From: Candidatus Nitrosocaldaceae archaeon | GTDB taxonomy: Archaea > Thermoproteota > Nitrososphaeria > Nitrososphaerales > Nitrosocaldaceae | Direction: 5' to 3' | Length of the DNA stretch: 64,000 nucleotides | NCBI GenBank assembly: GCA_026002835.1 | Contig: BPGC01000002.1 | Coordinates: 178,622-242,621 of the forward strand | Shown: positions 29,475-37,487 of the stretch, one piece after another | How positions within the stretch are numbered: position 1 is the first letter of the stretch | How the letters are laid out: every line of letters starts with the position of its first letter | Position numbers and translations under genes: made by a program | The notes under the pieces: model-generated | Told to the model about the DNA's origin: nothing | The model's input: the letters and a program-made list of their open reading frames with translations, nothing else | The model's database searches: none

Positions 29475-29798
29475 ATGCTAGAGTATACTCTATTGATTGA
29501 AGGAGTTGAATGGGTAATCATTCTATTATTCATGATATTTATAGTTGGTAACAAAAGGTTACCAGAGATAAGTAGAAGCATTGGAAAGGCTGTAGGAGAG
29601 TATCAGAGAGCTAGGAAAGGGTTAGAAAGGGAGATCAATAGAGTAAACAATACATTTACAAACATACCTATAACTGGACCAATAACTAGCGAGAGAGAAA
29701 AACTAGAGATTATAGCAAAGGCATTGAATATAGATCCTAGTGGTAAGACTGATGATGAGTTAAGAGAATTAATACAAAATAAATTAGACAAATCATGA
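29475..29798 (+). CDS. tatA: TatA/TatB-family Sec-independent translocase subunit
   Basis: A short N-terminal membrane helix (EWVIILLFMIFIVGN) is followed by the amphipathic KRLPEISRSIGKAVGEYQRA segment, the hallmark of TatA-family proteins, then a C-terminal linker and a short helical domain. It forms the translocation pore for folded proteins. Only one Tat component is present in the window; tatC is not. It lies between the MFS gene and amoB. Confidence 0.88.
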   Translation: MLEYTLLIEGVEWVIILLFMIFIVGNKRLPEISRSIGKAVGEYQRARKGLEREINRVNNTFTNIPITGPITSEREKLEIIAKALNIDPSGKTDDELRELIQNKLDKS

Positions 29799-29906
29799 TC
29801 TTTTTGAAATTTCAAATCATTAATTATATCAATAAGAATAATTATATTTAAATTAACTTTATATGAATATGAATTATAATATATATGAGTTAATGCACTA
29901 GTAGAA

Positions 29907-29916
29907 AAATATATAT
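29907..29916 (+). promoter_or_regulatory. TATA box of amoB
   Basis: AAATATATAT centred near 29911. Its spacing places transcription start near 29935-29938, just before the ATG at 29942 and downstream of the other ATG at 29930. It therefore favours 29942 as the true amoB start. Confidence 0.5.
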
Positions 29917-29941
29917 CTTTGCTATTTCTATGATAAATACA

Positions 29942-30499
29942 ATGAAGATAGGTAGCACGCTCTTGCTGGCTAGTATTACAGCATTGATTGCACTAAGCGC
30001 CTCAGTATCAGTAATGGAGCAGGCATGGGCTCATGGTGTGCAGGCGCAGCTTCAGAGTAGGTTCGTAGAGATAGCTAATGAGCAGTTCGATAAGACTACA
30101 GTAAGAACTGGCGAGATATTAACAGTAAGGGGAGAGTTTAGAAGTCTAGTAAATAGAGAGTTAAGAGCATGGGCATCCATATTTACAGAGTCAGTTAACT
30201 CTGGTAACAGATGGGAGTTCGTATTTAGAGATCCACCAGGAAACGTATTCGATATACCAGCGTTAGGAGTTGTTCCATATGAGATGAGGGTAAGGGCATT
30301 AGAGGCAGGAACTTACCATGTACATACACAGTTGAACATTGCTGGAGTAGGTCCTGGTCTAGGTCCAGGTGAGACAATATTCGTAGAAGGTCCACCAATA
30401 GGTAAACCTGCATCAGTTGCTAACATAATATACCAGACAATAATGATCCTAGTAGGCTATGGAGTAACATTCGCAACAAGACCTTGGCAGGTCATTTAA
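29942..30499 (+). CDS. amoB: Ammonia monooxygenase subunit B
   Basis: The archaeal AmoB (about 185 aa) is shorter than bacterial AmoB. After the signal peptide the mature protein begins near AHGVQAQLQSRF, whose His (31) and the YHVHTQ pair (His 126 and 128) are the expected copper ligands. NRWEFVFRDPPGNVF is diagnostic of the family. One C-terminal helix anchors it. It oxidises ammonia to hydroxylamine together with AmoA/AmoC, which are not in this window. Codon use is slightly richer in G/C than its neighbours, as for a highly expressed gene. Confidence 0.95.
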   Translation: MKIGSTLLLASITALIALSASVSVMEQAWAHGVQAQLQSRFVEIANEQFDKTTVRTGEILTVRGEFRSLVNRELRAWASIFTESVNSGNRWEFVFRDPPGNVFDIPALGVVPYEMRVRALEAGTYHVHTQLNIAGVGPGLGPGETIFVEGPPIGKPASVANIIYQTIMILVGYGVTFATRPWQVI

Positions 30500-30596
30500 A
30501 CTCCAAACCTTTTCATTTATTTATAAATAGATCAATTCTCAATATAATGTATTATCAGAAAGCTTTAAATCATTCATTTATCCTAGCAAGAATAAG

Positions 30597-31184
30597 ATGA
30601 CTAGTATAGAGAAGAGTATAGAGATAAATGCTCCAGTTAAAGAAGTTTTTACATACTTTGCTAGACCAGAACATATGTCTGACCAGTTCCCTAAAGAGAT
30701 AGGTTTGAATGTAATACCTATAGATGTTAAAGAAGGTTTTGGAGTAGGAACTATATTCAGAATAAGTGGGAACTTTGATGGTAAGATTCTAGAATGGGAT
30801 TGTGAGACCATAGATTATATACCAGAGAAGAAGATAGTAGCAAAACAAGTAGATGGTCCATTCAAAGAATGGGAGATTACCGTATTATTTGATGCTATAG
30901 ATGAGAAGAAGACTAGAGTAACAATGAAGGTAAATTATGATGTTCCATTAGGTCCATTAGGTGGCTTGATGGATAAGATAAAGTTGAAAAAGACTGCTGA
31001 GAGAGGAATAGAGAACGGGCTTTATAGAGTAAAGGCATTATTAGAAGGAACTGGATCTATACCAGTATACATAACATTAGATGCCTATAGAGCATTACTA
31101 AAGGAGAAAGAGAGATTAAACTGTAGTGTATCAGAAGCCTTGATCCATATAATAAAGAGTAAAGAAGTAGAGGCTAAACAATAA
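30597..31184 (+). CDS. SRPBCC-domain protein with C-terminal ribbon-helix-helix-like segment
   Basis: Residues 1-150 have the SRPBCC/polyketide-cyclase fold pattern (EKSIEINAPVKEVFTYFARPEHMSDQFP at the start and LKKTAERGIENGLYRVKALLE at the last helix), which binds hydrophobic ligands. The end, IPVYITLDAYRALLKEKERLNCSVSEALIHI, reads like a ribbon-helix-helix DNA-binding motif. Fusion of the two is unusual and may be a ligand-responsive regulator. An A/T-rich terminator-like region follows at 31185-31206. Confidence 0.7.
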   Translation: MTSIEKSIEINAPVKEVFTYFARPEHMSDQFPKEIGLNVIPIDVKEGFGVGTIFRISGNFDGKILEWDCETIDYIPEKKIVAKQVDGPFKEWEITVLFDAIDEKKTRVTMKVNYDVPLGPLGGLMDKIKLKKTAERGIENGLYRVKALLEGTGSIPVYITLDAYRALLKEKERLNCSVSEALIHIIKSKEVEAKQ

Positions 31185-31273
31185 AACCAAAACCCAAAAA
31201 ATTTTTGCTTATAATTAAATATTAATATGTGTAGAAATTAATGTAGAGAAGGGCCTGTAGCTCAGCCAGGCAG

Positions 31274-31290
31274 ATATATTATTAGCCTAA
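31274..31290 (+). other. 17-nt tRNA intron (noncanonical, D-arm position)
   Basis: ATATATTATTAGCCTAA splits the second strand of the D stem. The 5' exon end AGGC can pair with intron GCCT, leaving 3-nt AGA and AAA bulges, i.e. a bulge-helix-bulge-like substrate for archaeal splicing endonuclease. Exact ends can shift by one A. Confidence 0.75.
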
Positions 31291-31311
31291 AGCGGCTGGC
31301 TCTTAACCAGT

Positions 31312-31341
31312 AGGTCGAGGGTTCAAATCCCTCCAGGCCCG
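31312..31341 (+). repeat. attL: tRNA-Lys 3' end
   Basis: AGGTCGAGGGTTCAAATCCC etc. (T arm plus acceptor 3' strand). It matches attR at 27 of 30 positions, identical over the first 23. The acceptor strand pairs perfectly with the tRNA 5' end, so the gene stays functional. Confidence 0.75.
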
Positions 31342-31345
31342 CTTA

Positions 31346-31474
31346 CTATGTGTGTTCAAATCTTTCTAAAATTACCTTCTTATTTGGCAACGTTGCTTTA
31401 TAGATAAAACCATAATTCATTATCAATACCTCTGCTTCATCTGCATTAACTACTACTTGCTTGAGTTGTTGCTC
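31346..31474 (-). other. Short conserved reading frame between integrase and attL (copy 1)
   Basis: A 42-codon open frame, without an evident start codon, overlaps the integrase 3' end in a different frame and ends 5 bases from the tRNA. It contains LIMNYGFIYKATLPNKK. A second copy beyond attR encodes LIMQYRFIYKATLPNKK. Most nucleotide differences between copies in this block are at third positions (e.g. AAA/AAG, ACG/ACT, CCA-AAT/CCA-AAC), pointing to protein-level selection. Confidence 0.55.
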
Positions 31475-32451
31475 CTACTAGCATTTGCTAGTAAGTTTAG
31501 CAACTCCTCTTTACCTAGTTGTTCTATTATACTATGTGCTTTATTCTTAAGCTCTTCCTCTTCTTTATCCTTATTGCTAACCTCTAGATCTAAGAACTCT
31601 TCTGCTCTAGCATATGCATCCCTTAACTCATTTATCAATGGTTCTGCTAGATTATACTTAGCATATGTATAATGATGCTCTATACCAGATATATGGCCCA
31701 TCAATGCTTCCTTTACACTAGAGCTTATCTTACCTTTTGCAACTGCTATCTCTAATCTAGTAGCAAACCAATGCCTTAGATCATATGGCCTTATATTATA
31801 ACCTTTGATAGCTTCCCTAACTACCTTTGATACACCTCTAGTATTCAATAGCCTTGTCTTCCTATGCTTTGGATAACCATACCTATGCTTATTATCCCAT
31901 GCTATTACTGGGCTATCATCTATCAATACTTCATTATTCCTTATCCTATCATTAAGGTATGTTAGCAGATACTTTACTCCTTGCTTGCTTAGGAAAGTTA
32001 TGTATGGTCTTCTATTCTTACTTAACTCTACTCTAACTTTTATCATACATGGATATTGTTTGCATATAGCTTTACCATTTATTATTGCTATATCTGGTAT
32101 GTCCTTTAACCTTAAGCCATCTGTCCCATCTGCATTCCCTATTACTTGAGGCCTTATACCAGATTTACTTATTAATGCTATTATTGCTCTTGCTCTTAGA
32201 TCTGCTCTATTTATTATATCTGTATAATCATCTTCATCTGGCAGTTTTTGTATCTTTGCTAATCTAGTATCTCCATACTTAAACGGTATATCTATGCTAA
32301 TATCATTAAACCTTAGCCATGACTTTATCACTTTAAGCATTGACTCTTGATATCCTCTAGCATATCCTTGCTCATCCATCAAGTTTAAATGATCAATTAT
32401 CATATGCTTAATCTCTCTAGCATCCTTGTTTGCCAACTCTACTAATTCCAT
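31453..32451 (-). CDS. int: Tyrosine-type integrase (catalytic part; N-terminal domain lies upstream without a start)
   Basis: Catalytic residues of a tyrosine recombinase: Arg100 (SKSGIRP), the LRH box at 225-227 (YDLRHWFATRL), the MGH at 251-253 and the tyrosine cluster HHYTYAKY at 259-266. It resembles archaeal integrases that target tRNA genes. Translated from the ATG at 32451 it lacks most of the core-binding domain, but the same frame continues upstream to 32613 with recognisable SAM-like sequence (LLKDPNIARWYKHI, LRRLSLLCEQYNLKP) and no ATG, GTG or TTG. So the true N terminus is probably disrupted or reached by frameshifting. Confidence 0.85.
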   Translation of the reverse strand: MELVELANKDAREIKHMIIDHLNLMDEQGYARGYQESMLKVIKSWLRFNDISIDIPFKYGDTRLAKIQKLPDEDDYTDIINRADLRARAIIALISKSGIRPQVIGNADGTDGLRLKDIPDIAIINGKAICKQYPCMIKVRVELSKNRRPYITFLSKQGVKYLLTYLNDRIRNNEVLIDDSPVIAWDNKHRYGYPKHRKTRLLNTRGVSKVVREAIKGYNIRPYDLRHWFATRLEIAVAKGKISSSVKEALMGHISGIEHHYTYAKYNLAEPLINELRDAYARAEEFLDLEVSNKDKEEEELKNKAHSIIEQLGKEELLNLLANASRSNNSSK

Positions 32452-32545
32452 AGGCTTAAGGTTATATTGCTCACATAATAGACTTAGCCTTCTAAGGCTT
32501 GTCTCAGCATTGTTCTTACTTGTTCTTGCTATATGCTTATACCAC

Positions 32546-32905
32546 CTAGCAATATTTGGGTCCTTTAATAATTGTGCTCTTTTTAGTAACCTTAGGGATA
32601 GAGTTATGTCTATTTATCTTCTGCTCATACATCTCTTCACCTACCTTATCTGCTCTATCCCATGCTAATCTAGCATTAGCATGTTCATCACTATAATTAT
32701 AAACATTAGAATTAATATAATTATTTGCCCTATCTTTAATTATAGATAGTAAAAGGTTCAATGCTTCATATCTAGATATAGGATCATTAGCAATATCATT
32801 AATGATATCTAATAATGAATATGATATACTATCTATCCTCTCTATATCTAATACTTTATTGTTACCTAAAACCTTTATTTTATGTAACTCTAACTCTGCT
32901 AGCAT
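32546..32905 (-). CDS. Hypothetical protein overlapping the integrase N-terminal domain
   Basis: About 120 aa, charged and helical, no family recognised. It starts at ATG 32905, two bases after the stop of the upstream gene (TGATATG), and its 3' end overlaps the start-less integrase N-terminal domain in another frame. The overlapping codons CTAAAAAGAG may be a site where ribosomes or a mutation shift frame between the two. Confidence 0.5.
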   Translation of the reverse strand: MLAELELHKIKVLGNNKVLDIERIDSISYSLLDIINDIANDPISRYEALNLLLSIIKDRANNYINSNVYNYSDEHANARLAWDRADKVGEEMYEQKINRHNSIPKVTKKSTIIKGPKYC

Positions 32906-32906
32906 A

Positions 32907-33332
32907 TCATACACCTAAGAATTTTCTAAACTCTTCATCACTCTCATACCTATTGATTATAGTTAAATCTATAATATCTCTACAATAACTCATTACCTTC
33001 TTTATTGCTATATCATTCTTAGCAACCTTTAATGCCTCTAATATCAATTGCATATATTCATCTCCATGCTCTGCTAACCATTTTATTATCCTAAACCTCT
33101 TGTAGAACTTTATATCTACACCAGCCTTTAATGATATCTTTCTAGCAAGGTAATCATTATAACTCTTGCCTAGATACCTCTTCTTTAACCTCTTACCTTC
33201 TCTATAATACGCATATAGATATGGTCCATATCTTTTATTATTGATAATAACATACTCATATCTTAAAGTAGCGCTATCTGGTATATCTAGATTGTAATTT
33301 GCTAATCTGAATAACCTATCTTTATCTATCAT
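32907..33332 (-). CDS. Element-encoded hypothetical basic protein
   Basis: A 141-aa basic, mixed alpha/beta protein. The first half, YEYVIINNKRYGPYLYAYYR followed by REGKRLKKRYLGK, resembles the short beta-hairpin segment often seen in proteins of archaeal integrated elements preceding an integrase. Function unknown, DNA binding plausible from charge. It overlaps the upstream 169-codon gene by about 11 bp, so it belongs to the left-arm operon. Confidence 0.6.
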   Translation of the reverse strand: MIDKDRLFRLANYNLDIPDSATLRYEYVIINNKRYGPYLYAYYREGKRLKKRYLGKSYNDYLARKISLKAGVDIKFYKRFRIIKWLAEHGDEYMQLILEALKVAKNDIAIKKVMSYCRDIIDLTIINRYESDEEFRKFLGV

Positions 33333-33831
33333 TCTTACTCACCTTATCCATGAAACATTTAATGCATATAGAATTGCTAAAATGCTCGCAAGTATCCCCT
33401 TTTATGTATGCCTTATCAAGATCTATCTTACTACCCAAATGCTCTAATATCTTATCTTTATCATAATATCTATTACAACAATAACACTCTATCTTATCAT
33501 CAACTAGATTAATAGCGGTTATCTCTTTACCATCTTCATATATTACATACTTCTCCTTAATGCATAAGCCTATATCATCTATAACAATCCTCTCCTCTTT
33601 AGGGATGTATCTATTTCTCAATCTATCTAATAGGTTAAGATCTATTATAACAGTCCTATCTCTATTACTACTTGCCCTCTCACCACTCTTGAAACCAAAC
33701 CTATTCTTTAGTATCTTTCCTATCCTAGTAGATAGATTCTTTTTGCTCCTATCTCTAAAGTCTATCTCTTCTCCATCCTTTATATAACCTTCATTTACCA
33801 TAAATTTATAGGTTATATCCTTTACTTTCAT
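33322..33831 (-). CDS. Zinc-finger hypothetical protein of the element
   Basis: 169 aa with two putative zinc sites: CYCCN (about 124-128) and a C-terminal CEH...CIKC group. The middle is basic (SKKNLSTRIGKILKNRFG), as in a small winged helix. A decayed homologue of the CYCCN segment lies at 57295-57440 in the right arm, showing that the two arms share ancestry. Function unknown, probably nucleic-acid binding. Confidence 0.6.
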   Translation of the reverse strand: MKVKDITYKFMVNEGYIKDGEEIDFRDRSKKNLSTRIGKILKNRFGFKSGERASSNRDRTVIIDLNLLDRLRNRYIPKEERIVIDDIGLCIKEKYVIYEDGKEITAINLVDDKIECYCCNRYYDKDKILEHLGSKIDLDKAYIKGDTCEHFSNSICIKCFMDKVSKNDR

Positions 33832-33856
33832 TACATTATTACCATTTAAACCTTGT

Positions 33857-34165
33857 TCATTTAATAGAGTCTATAGCGTTTATTACCTTAGCCTCAAACT
33901 TCTCGCTCTCTTCTTCACTCCTATCTTTTGTTAATGCATCTATTATAACCTCTGCATAACGCTTTACAATACTTTTAGGTGTAGAGTTTAGTAATGGTAA
34001 TAGTATCTCTCTTAATCTACTGTCTTGCATGTCTATGTCTCTAACCTCTAACTTATCCTTATAATCGATAGAGAACTTCCTTAACTTTGCCCTCAATATT
34101 TTAGCCTCTTCATCATCTATACTATATGGCAAGATCCTTTTACTCTTAACCATAACTATATACAT
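33857..34165 (-). CDS. C-terminal piece of the split ATPase (or small downstream gene)
   Basis: 102 aa. It begins at ATG 34165 inside the end of the ATPase frame; joining ...LESRCI with VMVKSKRILPYS gives a sequence typical of what follows the sensor Arg of such ATPases. Inserting or deleting two bases in the TATATA run at the junction would merge the two. Alone it has no recognisable domain, and I consider it the helical tail of the split protein. Confidence 0.55.
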   Translation of the reverse strand: MYIVMVKSKRILPYSIDDEEAKILRAKLRKFSIDYKDKLEVRDIDMQDSRLREILLPLLNSTPKSIVKRYAEVIIDALTKDRSEEESEKFEAKVINAIDSIK

Positions 34166-34647
34166 CTACTCTCAAGTGTATCTGGTAACCTATTCCTACC
34201 AGCTATAACCTTTGGGCCAAATGGATTTAGTAATACAAAACTATAGTTATTATTTGGATCTGCCCTTATATAATAATCACCTTTCTTATAACCAGCGTTT
34301 AATATAGCAGTAAACTCCTTCTTTGTCTCATTATCCTCTATACTATCAAGCTCATCTATAAAGAGTATGGGTTTATACATATTCATAACCCTAGCAGTAG
34401 CAGCTGTAGATATACTACTGCTTTTCAATGGTTTTGGTAATATGCTTACTAATGTATCTAAGCACCTAGTCTTTCCAGACCCTTTATCTCCAATTATATG
34501 CAGATAGCATGCTGTAGGGAACCTATCTGGATCAAGCCAACAATAGAATACAAACATTGTTATTATTATAGCATAACCTTCCTCAATAAAGTCTACATAT
34601 TTATTTATGTAATCCTTTGTTTGATTAAATAGATCTTCTAGAGTCAT
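34156..34647 (-). CDS. P-loop ATPase/helicase-like domain of the primase module
   Basis: Walker A GDKGSGKT (53-60) and Walker B ILFIDELD (94-101), followed by GRNRLPDTLESRC (arginine-finger-like). The layout resembles ATPase domains fused to or encoded beside archaeal plasmid primases. It overlaps the upstream 360-codon gene by 23 bp and the downstream gene by 10 bp, both in different frames, so it may be a fragment of a larger protein. No motif residue is lost within this piece. Confidence 0.7.
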   Translation of the reverse strand: MTLEDLFNQTKDYINKYVDFIEEGYAIIITMFVFYCWLDPDRFPTACYLHIIGDKGSGKTRCLDTLVSILPKPLKSSSISTAATARVMNMYKPILFIDELDSIEDNETKKEFTAILNAGYKKGDYYIRADPNNNYSFVLLNPFGPKVIAGRNRLPDTLESRCI

Positions 34648-35707
34648 AATCCTCTATATCATCTTCATATATCCTTAGCATATCCTCTAGCATCTCATTA
34701 TTAGAATTGCTAATCTTATCTAGGTGTATATGGTATAGCATATCCCTTATCCATTCCTCTATATCATCAAACTCCTTCATGCAATAGCATATATAGCCAT
34801 GACCTTCATGCCTCATCTTCTCTAATACCTCTTCAATATCACCATGCTTCATTGCATAAATTAGATCATCGAATAATGAGATATAGTAATGCCTTCTAGC
34901 CTTTATGCTCTTAAGCATATCTTTATGGCTTATATAGCAGTCTATTGCATCATTATAATCGATATAACCTCTTTTGCATACTATACAAATATAGTATCTA
35001 TATTCCTTAATCTTATCTATAGTATTTATAGCCATTTGATAATCTCTTGGATTTCTTGTATTATTCTTTATATCCCTCCACATAGATAATGTATCTATAT
35101 TTAGTAGCAGTGTATCTATATCGCCAAATAGATACTTTTTGTAATAATTTACAATATCCATAAGGTTATCTGCTACCTCTTCCCCATTCTCATCTATACT
35201 TGCTAGTAACTCTTTTAATGAAGGGAAGCCTGTTAATTTATCTCTATCACTATATGCTCTCTCTAATAATAATAGTCTATTATCTGCTTCCTCATCATTA
35301 TTATATTCTATCAATCTTGTAACTATTGAGTATGCTATAGAGTAATCTATATCCTCTCTGCTTAACCAACCAGTCAAATGCTTAACTATATTGTATCTAT
35401 AGCCATGTTTATAGAAAGGTTTTATTAGATCGAATATTATATCGTCAAGCTCATTAGCATTTATATCTATGTTTATACTCTTACCCTTCTTCCTGCTCTT
35501 ACCCTTTTTGCTCTTCCCTTGCTTCTTCTTGCTAACTCCTAATACCTCTATAGCTGTATTATAAACTATCTCTGCCTCCTCTAGATTTAATATTACAGGT
35601 TCGTTATTTGTTATTGTTTTATAGCTATCAAGGGTCTTTTCATGTATGCTAGGAGGTGCAACTATATACTCCTTATCGCATCTGATCTCTCCATACTTTA
35701 TTCTCAA
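34625..35707 (-). pseudogene. PrimPol C-terminal part and linker (frame-split)
   Basis: The start at 35707 is TTG, and the first residues GEIRCDKEYIVAPPSIHEK are the third PrimPol motif (Y.V.PPSxH), which belongs to the same domain as motifs I and II in the upstream gene. Together they imply a single-base frameshift near 35690. The rest is a charged linker (KKKQGKSKKGKSRKKGKS) and a helical region with a possible zinc site (CIVCKRGY). Downstream ATPase overlaps by 23 bp. I call it a fragment because the catalytic domain is split. Confidence 0.6.
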
Positions 35708-36236
35708 ATCTCTTGAACTCTTCCTCTGTACATTTTACTAATAGATATATATGATAACCTTTACTGCTAGTCTCTACAAGCGTAGTATATCTTATCTTCT
35801 CATATAATCCTTGATCCTTCTCTTTTATTAAAGCAAAGAATTTATCTAACCTATTCTTAGCAGCCTTTGGATCCTCTATAAGGTTATAAGCCTCTTCCAA
35901 TCTTCTAGGTTTTATATTACCACTCTTTAGATACTCATTTACAATACTTCTATTATCTAACTCCTTCTTATCCTTAATATAATCAAAGTCTATAACTATT
36001 CTACCATAACCATTGTAGTATCCTAACCTTAATGCTATGTTATATACCCTCCTACCTTTCCTTATCTTCTCTATTAACTCTTCAGCACTTATCTTTTGAA
36101 TCCTCCATTTGAAACCTTTTATAGGCTTCTTTGAACATGGGGATAGAGGAATTATATCATAGCACCATGGCGGTTGACCATAATACATTATAGCCTCTAT
36201 TATCCTTTCTAATATGCTATCTATGCCATTACTCAT
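35673..36236 (-). pseudogene. Primase-polymerase N-terminal part (frame-split)
   Basis: Archaeal plasmid/virus PrimPol hallmark: PIKGFKW near 38-44, motif I VIDFDY with Asp83 and Asp85 as metal ligands, motif II SSKGYHIYLL (156-165). Motif III is missing from this frame but is found at the start of the next one (35673-35707 overlap), so the domain is broken by a frameshift. If translation could shift by +1 the enzyme would be complete. It is the first gene of the leftward operon, starting next to the operator pair. Confidence 0.7.
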
Positions 36237-36283
36237 ATGAAGAACTTTACAAGCGTTATCTAAAAGTTGTATACTAAAAGATA

Positions 36284-36327
36284 TGTCAGTGACAGATCTC
36301 TATTAGAAAAATGTCAGTGACATTTTT
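36284..36327. promoter_or_regulatory. Tandem palindromic operators TGTCAGTGACA
   Basis: Two copies of TGTCA-G-TGACA, centred at 36289 and 36317 (28 bp apart), the second extended by AAAAA/TTTTT into a perfect 21-bp palindrome. They lie between the divergent PrimPol operon and the SF3-like gene, where a repressor could control both. Confidence 0.7.
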
Positions 36328-36369
36328 CTTATCGCTATACATAATAATTATCTGTTCATTTTCATACAT

Positions 36370-37335
36370 ATGAACGAACAAGATATATTAAAAGAACTGA
36401 TATTGAAAGATTATAGGTATTATAAGCCTTGGAAGGAATTCTTAAAATGGGAAGGAAGTTATTGGGATATAATAGGTTATAGCGGGATATATTGGGAGGT
36501 AATAAGGGAGTTTAATAAACTCAATACATCTATAAAACCCTCGAAGTTAGATAAGATATTCAGAGATACTATCAATGAATTGGAATCTGATGAGAGGTTT
36601 GTGGTTGATAGCAATAGTAGTATAGATAATAATAAATATGCATTGAACGTAATTAACGGTCTACTTATATTTAATGATAAATTAGAGGTAATAAAGTTCA
36701 TTAGTAATGAGGAGAAGAGAGGATATTACCCTATAAAATGTATACATGTTAATTATAACCCTTCTGCTGACTGTAAGAAGTTTAAAGAATGGTTAGGAGA
36801 GAGAGTTTGTAATGATCTAGAAGAGGTAAAGAGAGCTCTAGGTTCTATGCTTTTTAACTTCAAAAGGAATGTGATAATATTTTGGAGTCATTATGAAGCA
36901 GGCAAGACTACACTCATAAATATTCTAGTAAAGTTACTAGGTGCTGATTATATAACAGAATCAGACTTGTCTTACTATAAATATCGTGGCGATACACCAT
37001 ATTATAGAGGCCAGAAGGTAGTAGAATTTTTAATATTCGAATACAGAAAGAGACAGTTGAAGAGGCTGTTAAGTATTTCAGACGGGATAAATATACTGTT
37101 TGAAGCATGGGGACCAGAAGAATTAACACCTATATTCTATGCAAACACAATAACTAGACCTAAAGTAAAGAAGGAGATGGAATGTTATATTGATAACGTA
37201 TACTCAATACGTTTTAGAAAGATAAATAATCCTATAATTGATTATCATAAAATATTGCTAGAAGAGAGGGAAGGGATATTCAACTTTATGCTTGAAGGAG
37301 CTAGAGAATACGCTGATAACAATTACAAGTTATAA
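36370..37335 (+). CDS. SF3-like (D5/P4 family) ATPase with degenerate Walker A
   Basis: Matches the layout of plasmid/phage SF3 helicases: NGLLIF in the N-terminal region, INVNYNP-like HVNYNPSADCKKFKEWL, then the P-loop region WSHYEAGKTTLINILVKLLG where the first Gly of GxxxxGKT is Ser, and FYANTITRP in the position of the sensor 'N..P'. The Walker B acidic pair is not clear (VEFLIFEYRKR). It may have lost ATPase activity or be an altered initiator. Its promoter region contains the tandem operator palindromes. Confidence 0.65.
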   Translation: MNEQDILKELILKDYRYYKPWKEFLKWEGSYWDIIGYSGIYWEVIREFNKLNTSIKPSKLDKIFRDTINELESDERFVVDSNSSIDNNKYALNVINGLLIFNDKLEVIKFISNEEKRGYYPIKCIHVNYNPSADCKKFKEWLGERVCNDLEEVKRALGSMLFNFKRNVIIFWSHYEAGKTTLINILVKLLGADYITESDLSYYKYRGDTPYYRGQKVVEFLIFEYRKRQLKRLLSISDGINILFEAWGPEELTPIFYANTITRPKVKKEMECYIDNVYSIRFRKINNPIIDYHKILLEEREGIFNFMLEGAREYADNNYKL

Positions 37336-37487
37336 ATTAGATAAAAATTCTATAATATTTTTACTTATATGATATTTATCATTTAATGTATTAGATTTTT
37401 TAACAGTCTTATAACTTGGGTTAGGTGATTGAATAATATTATAGTAATATTTAAAATATTAAATATTCATTGCACCAAATAAATATT

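Larger units (their letters stand above)
31251..31341 (+). tRNA. tRNA-Lys(CTT) with an intron in the D arm
   Basis: Acceptor stem GGGCCTG/CAGGCCC, anticodon stem GCTGG/CCAGT around the loop CTCTTAA (anticodon CTT), T stem GAGGG/CCCTC with loop TTCAAAT, discriminator G, no CCA encoded. Removing 31274-31290 restores a normal D arm (GCTC...GAGC). The element's integrase gene is downstream. Confidence 0.9.

Noticed and set aside
32085..32267. Leucine-rich frame opposite the integrase
   Set aside because: Antisense shadow with repetitive LLLLL runs; the integrase strand carries all catalytic motifs.
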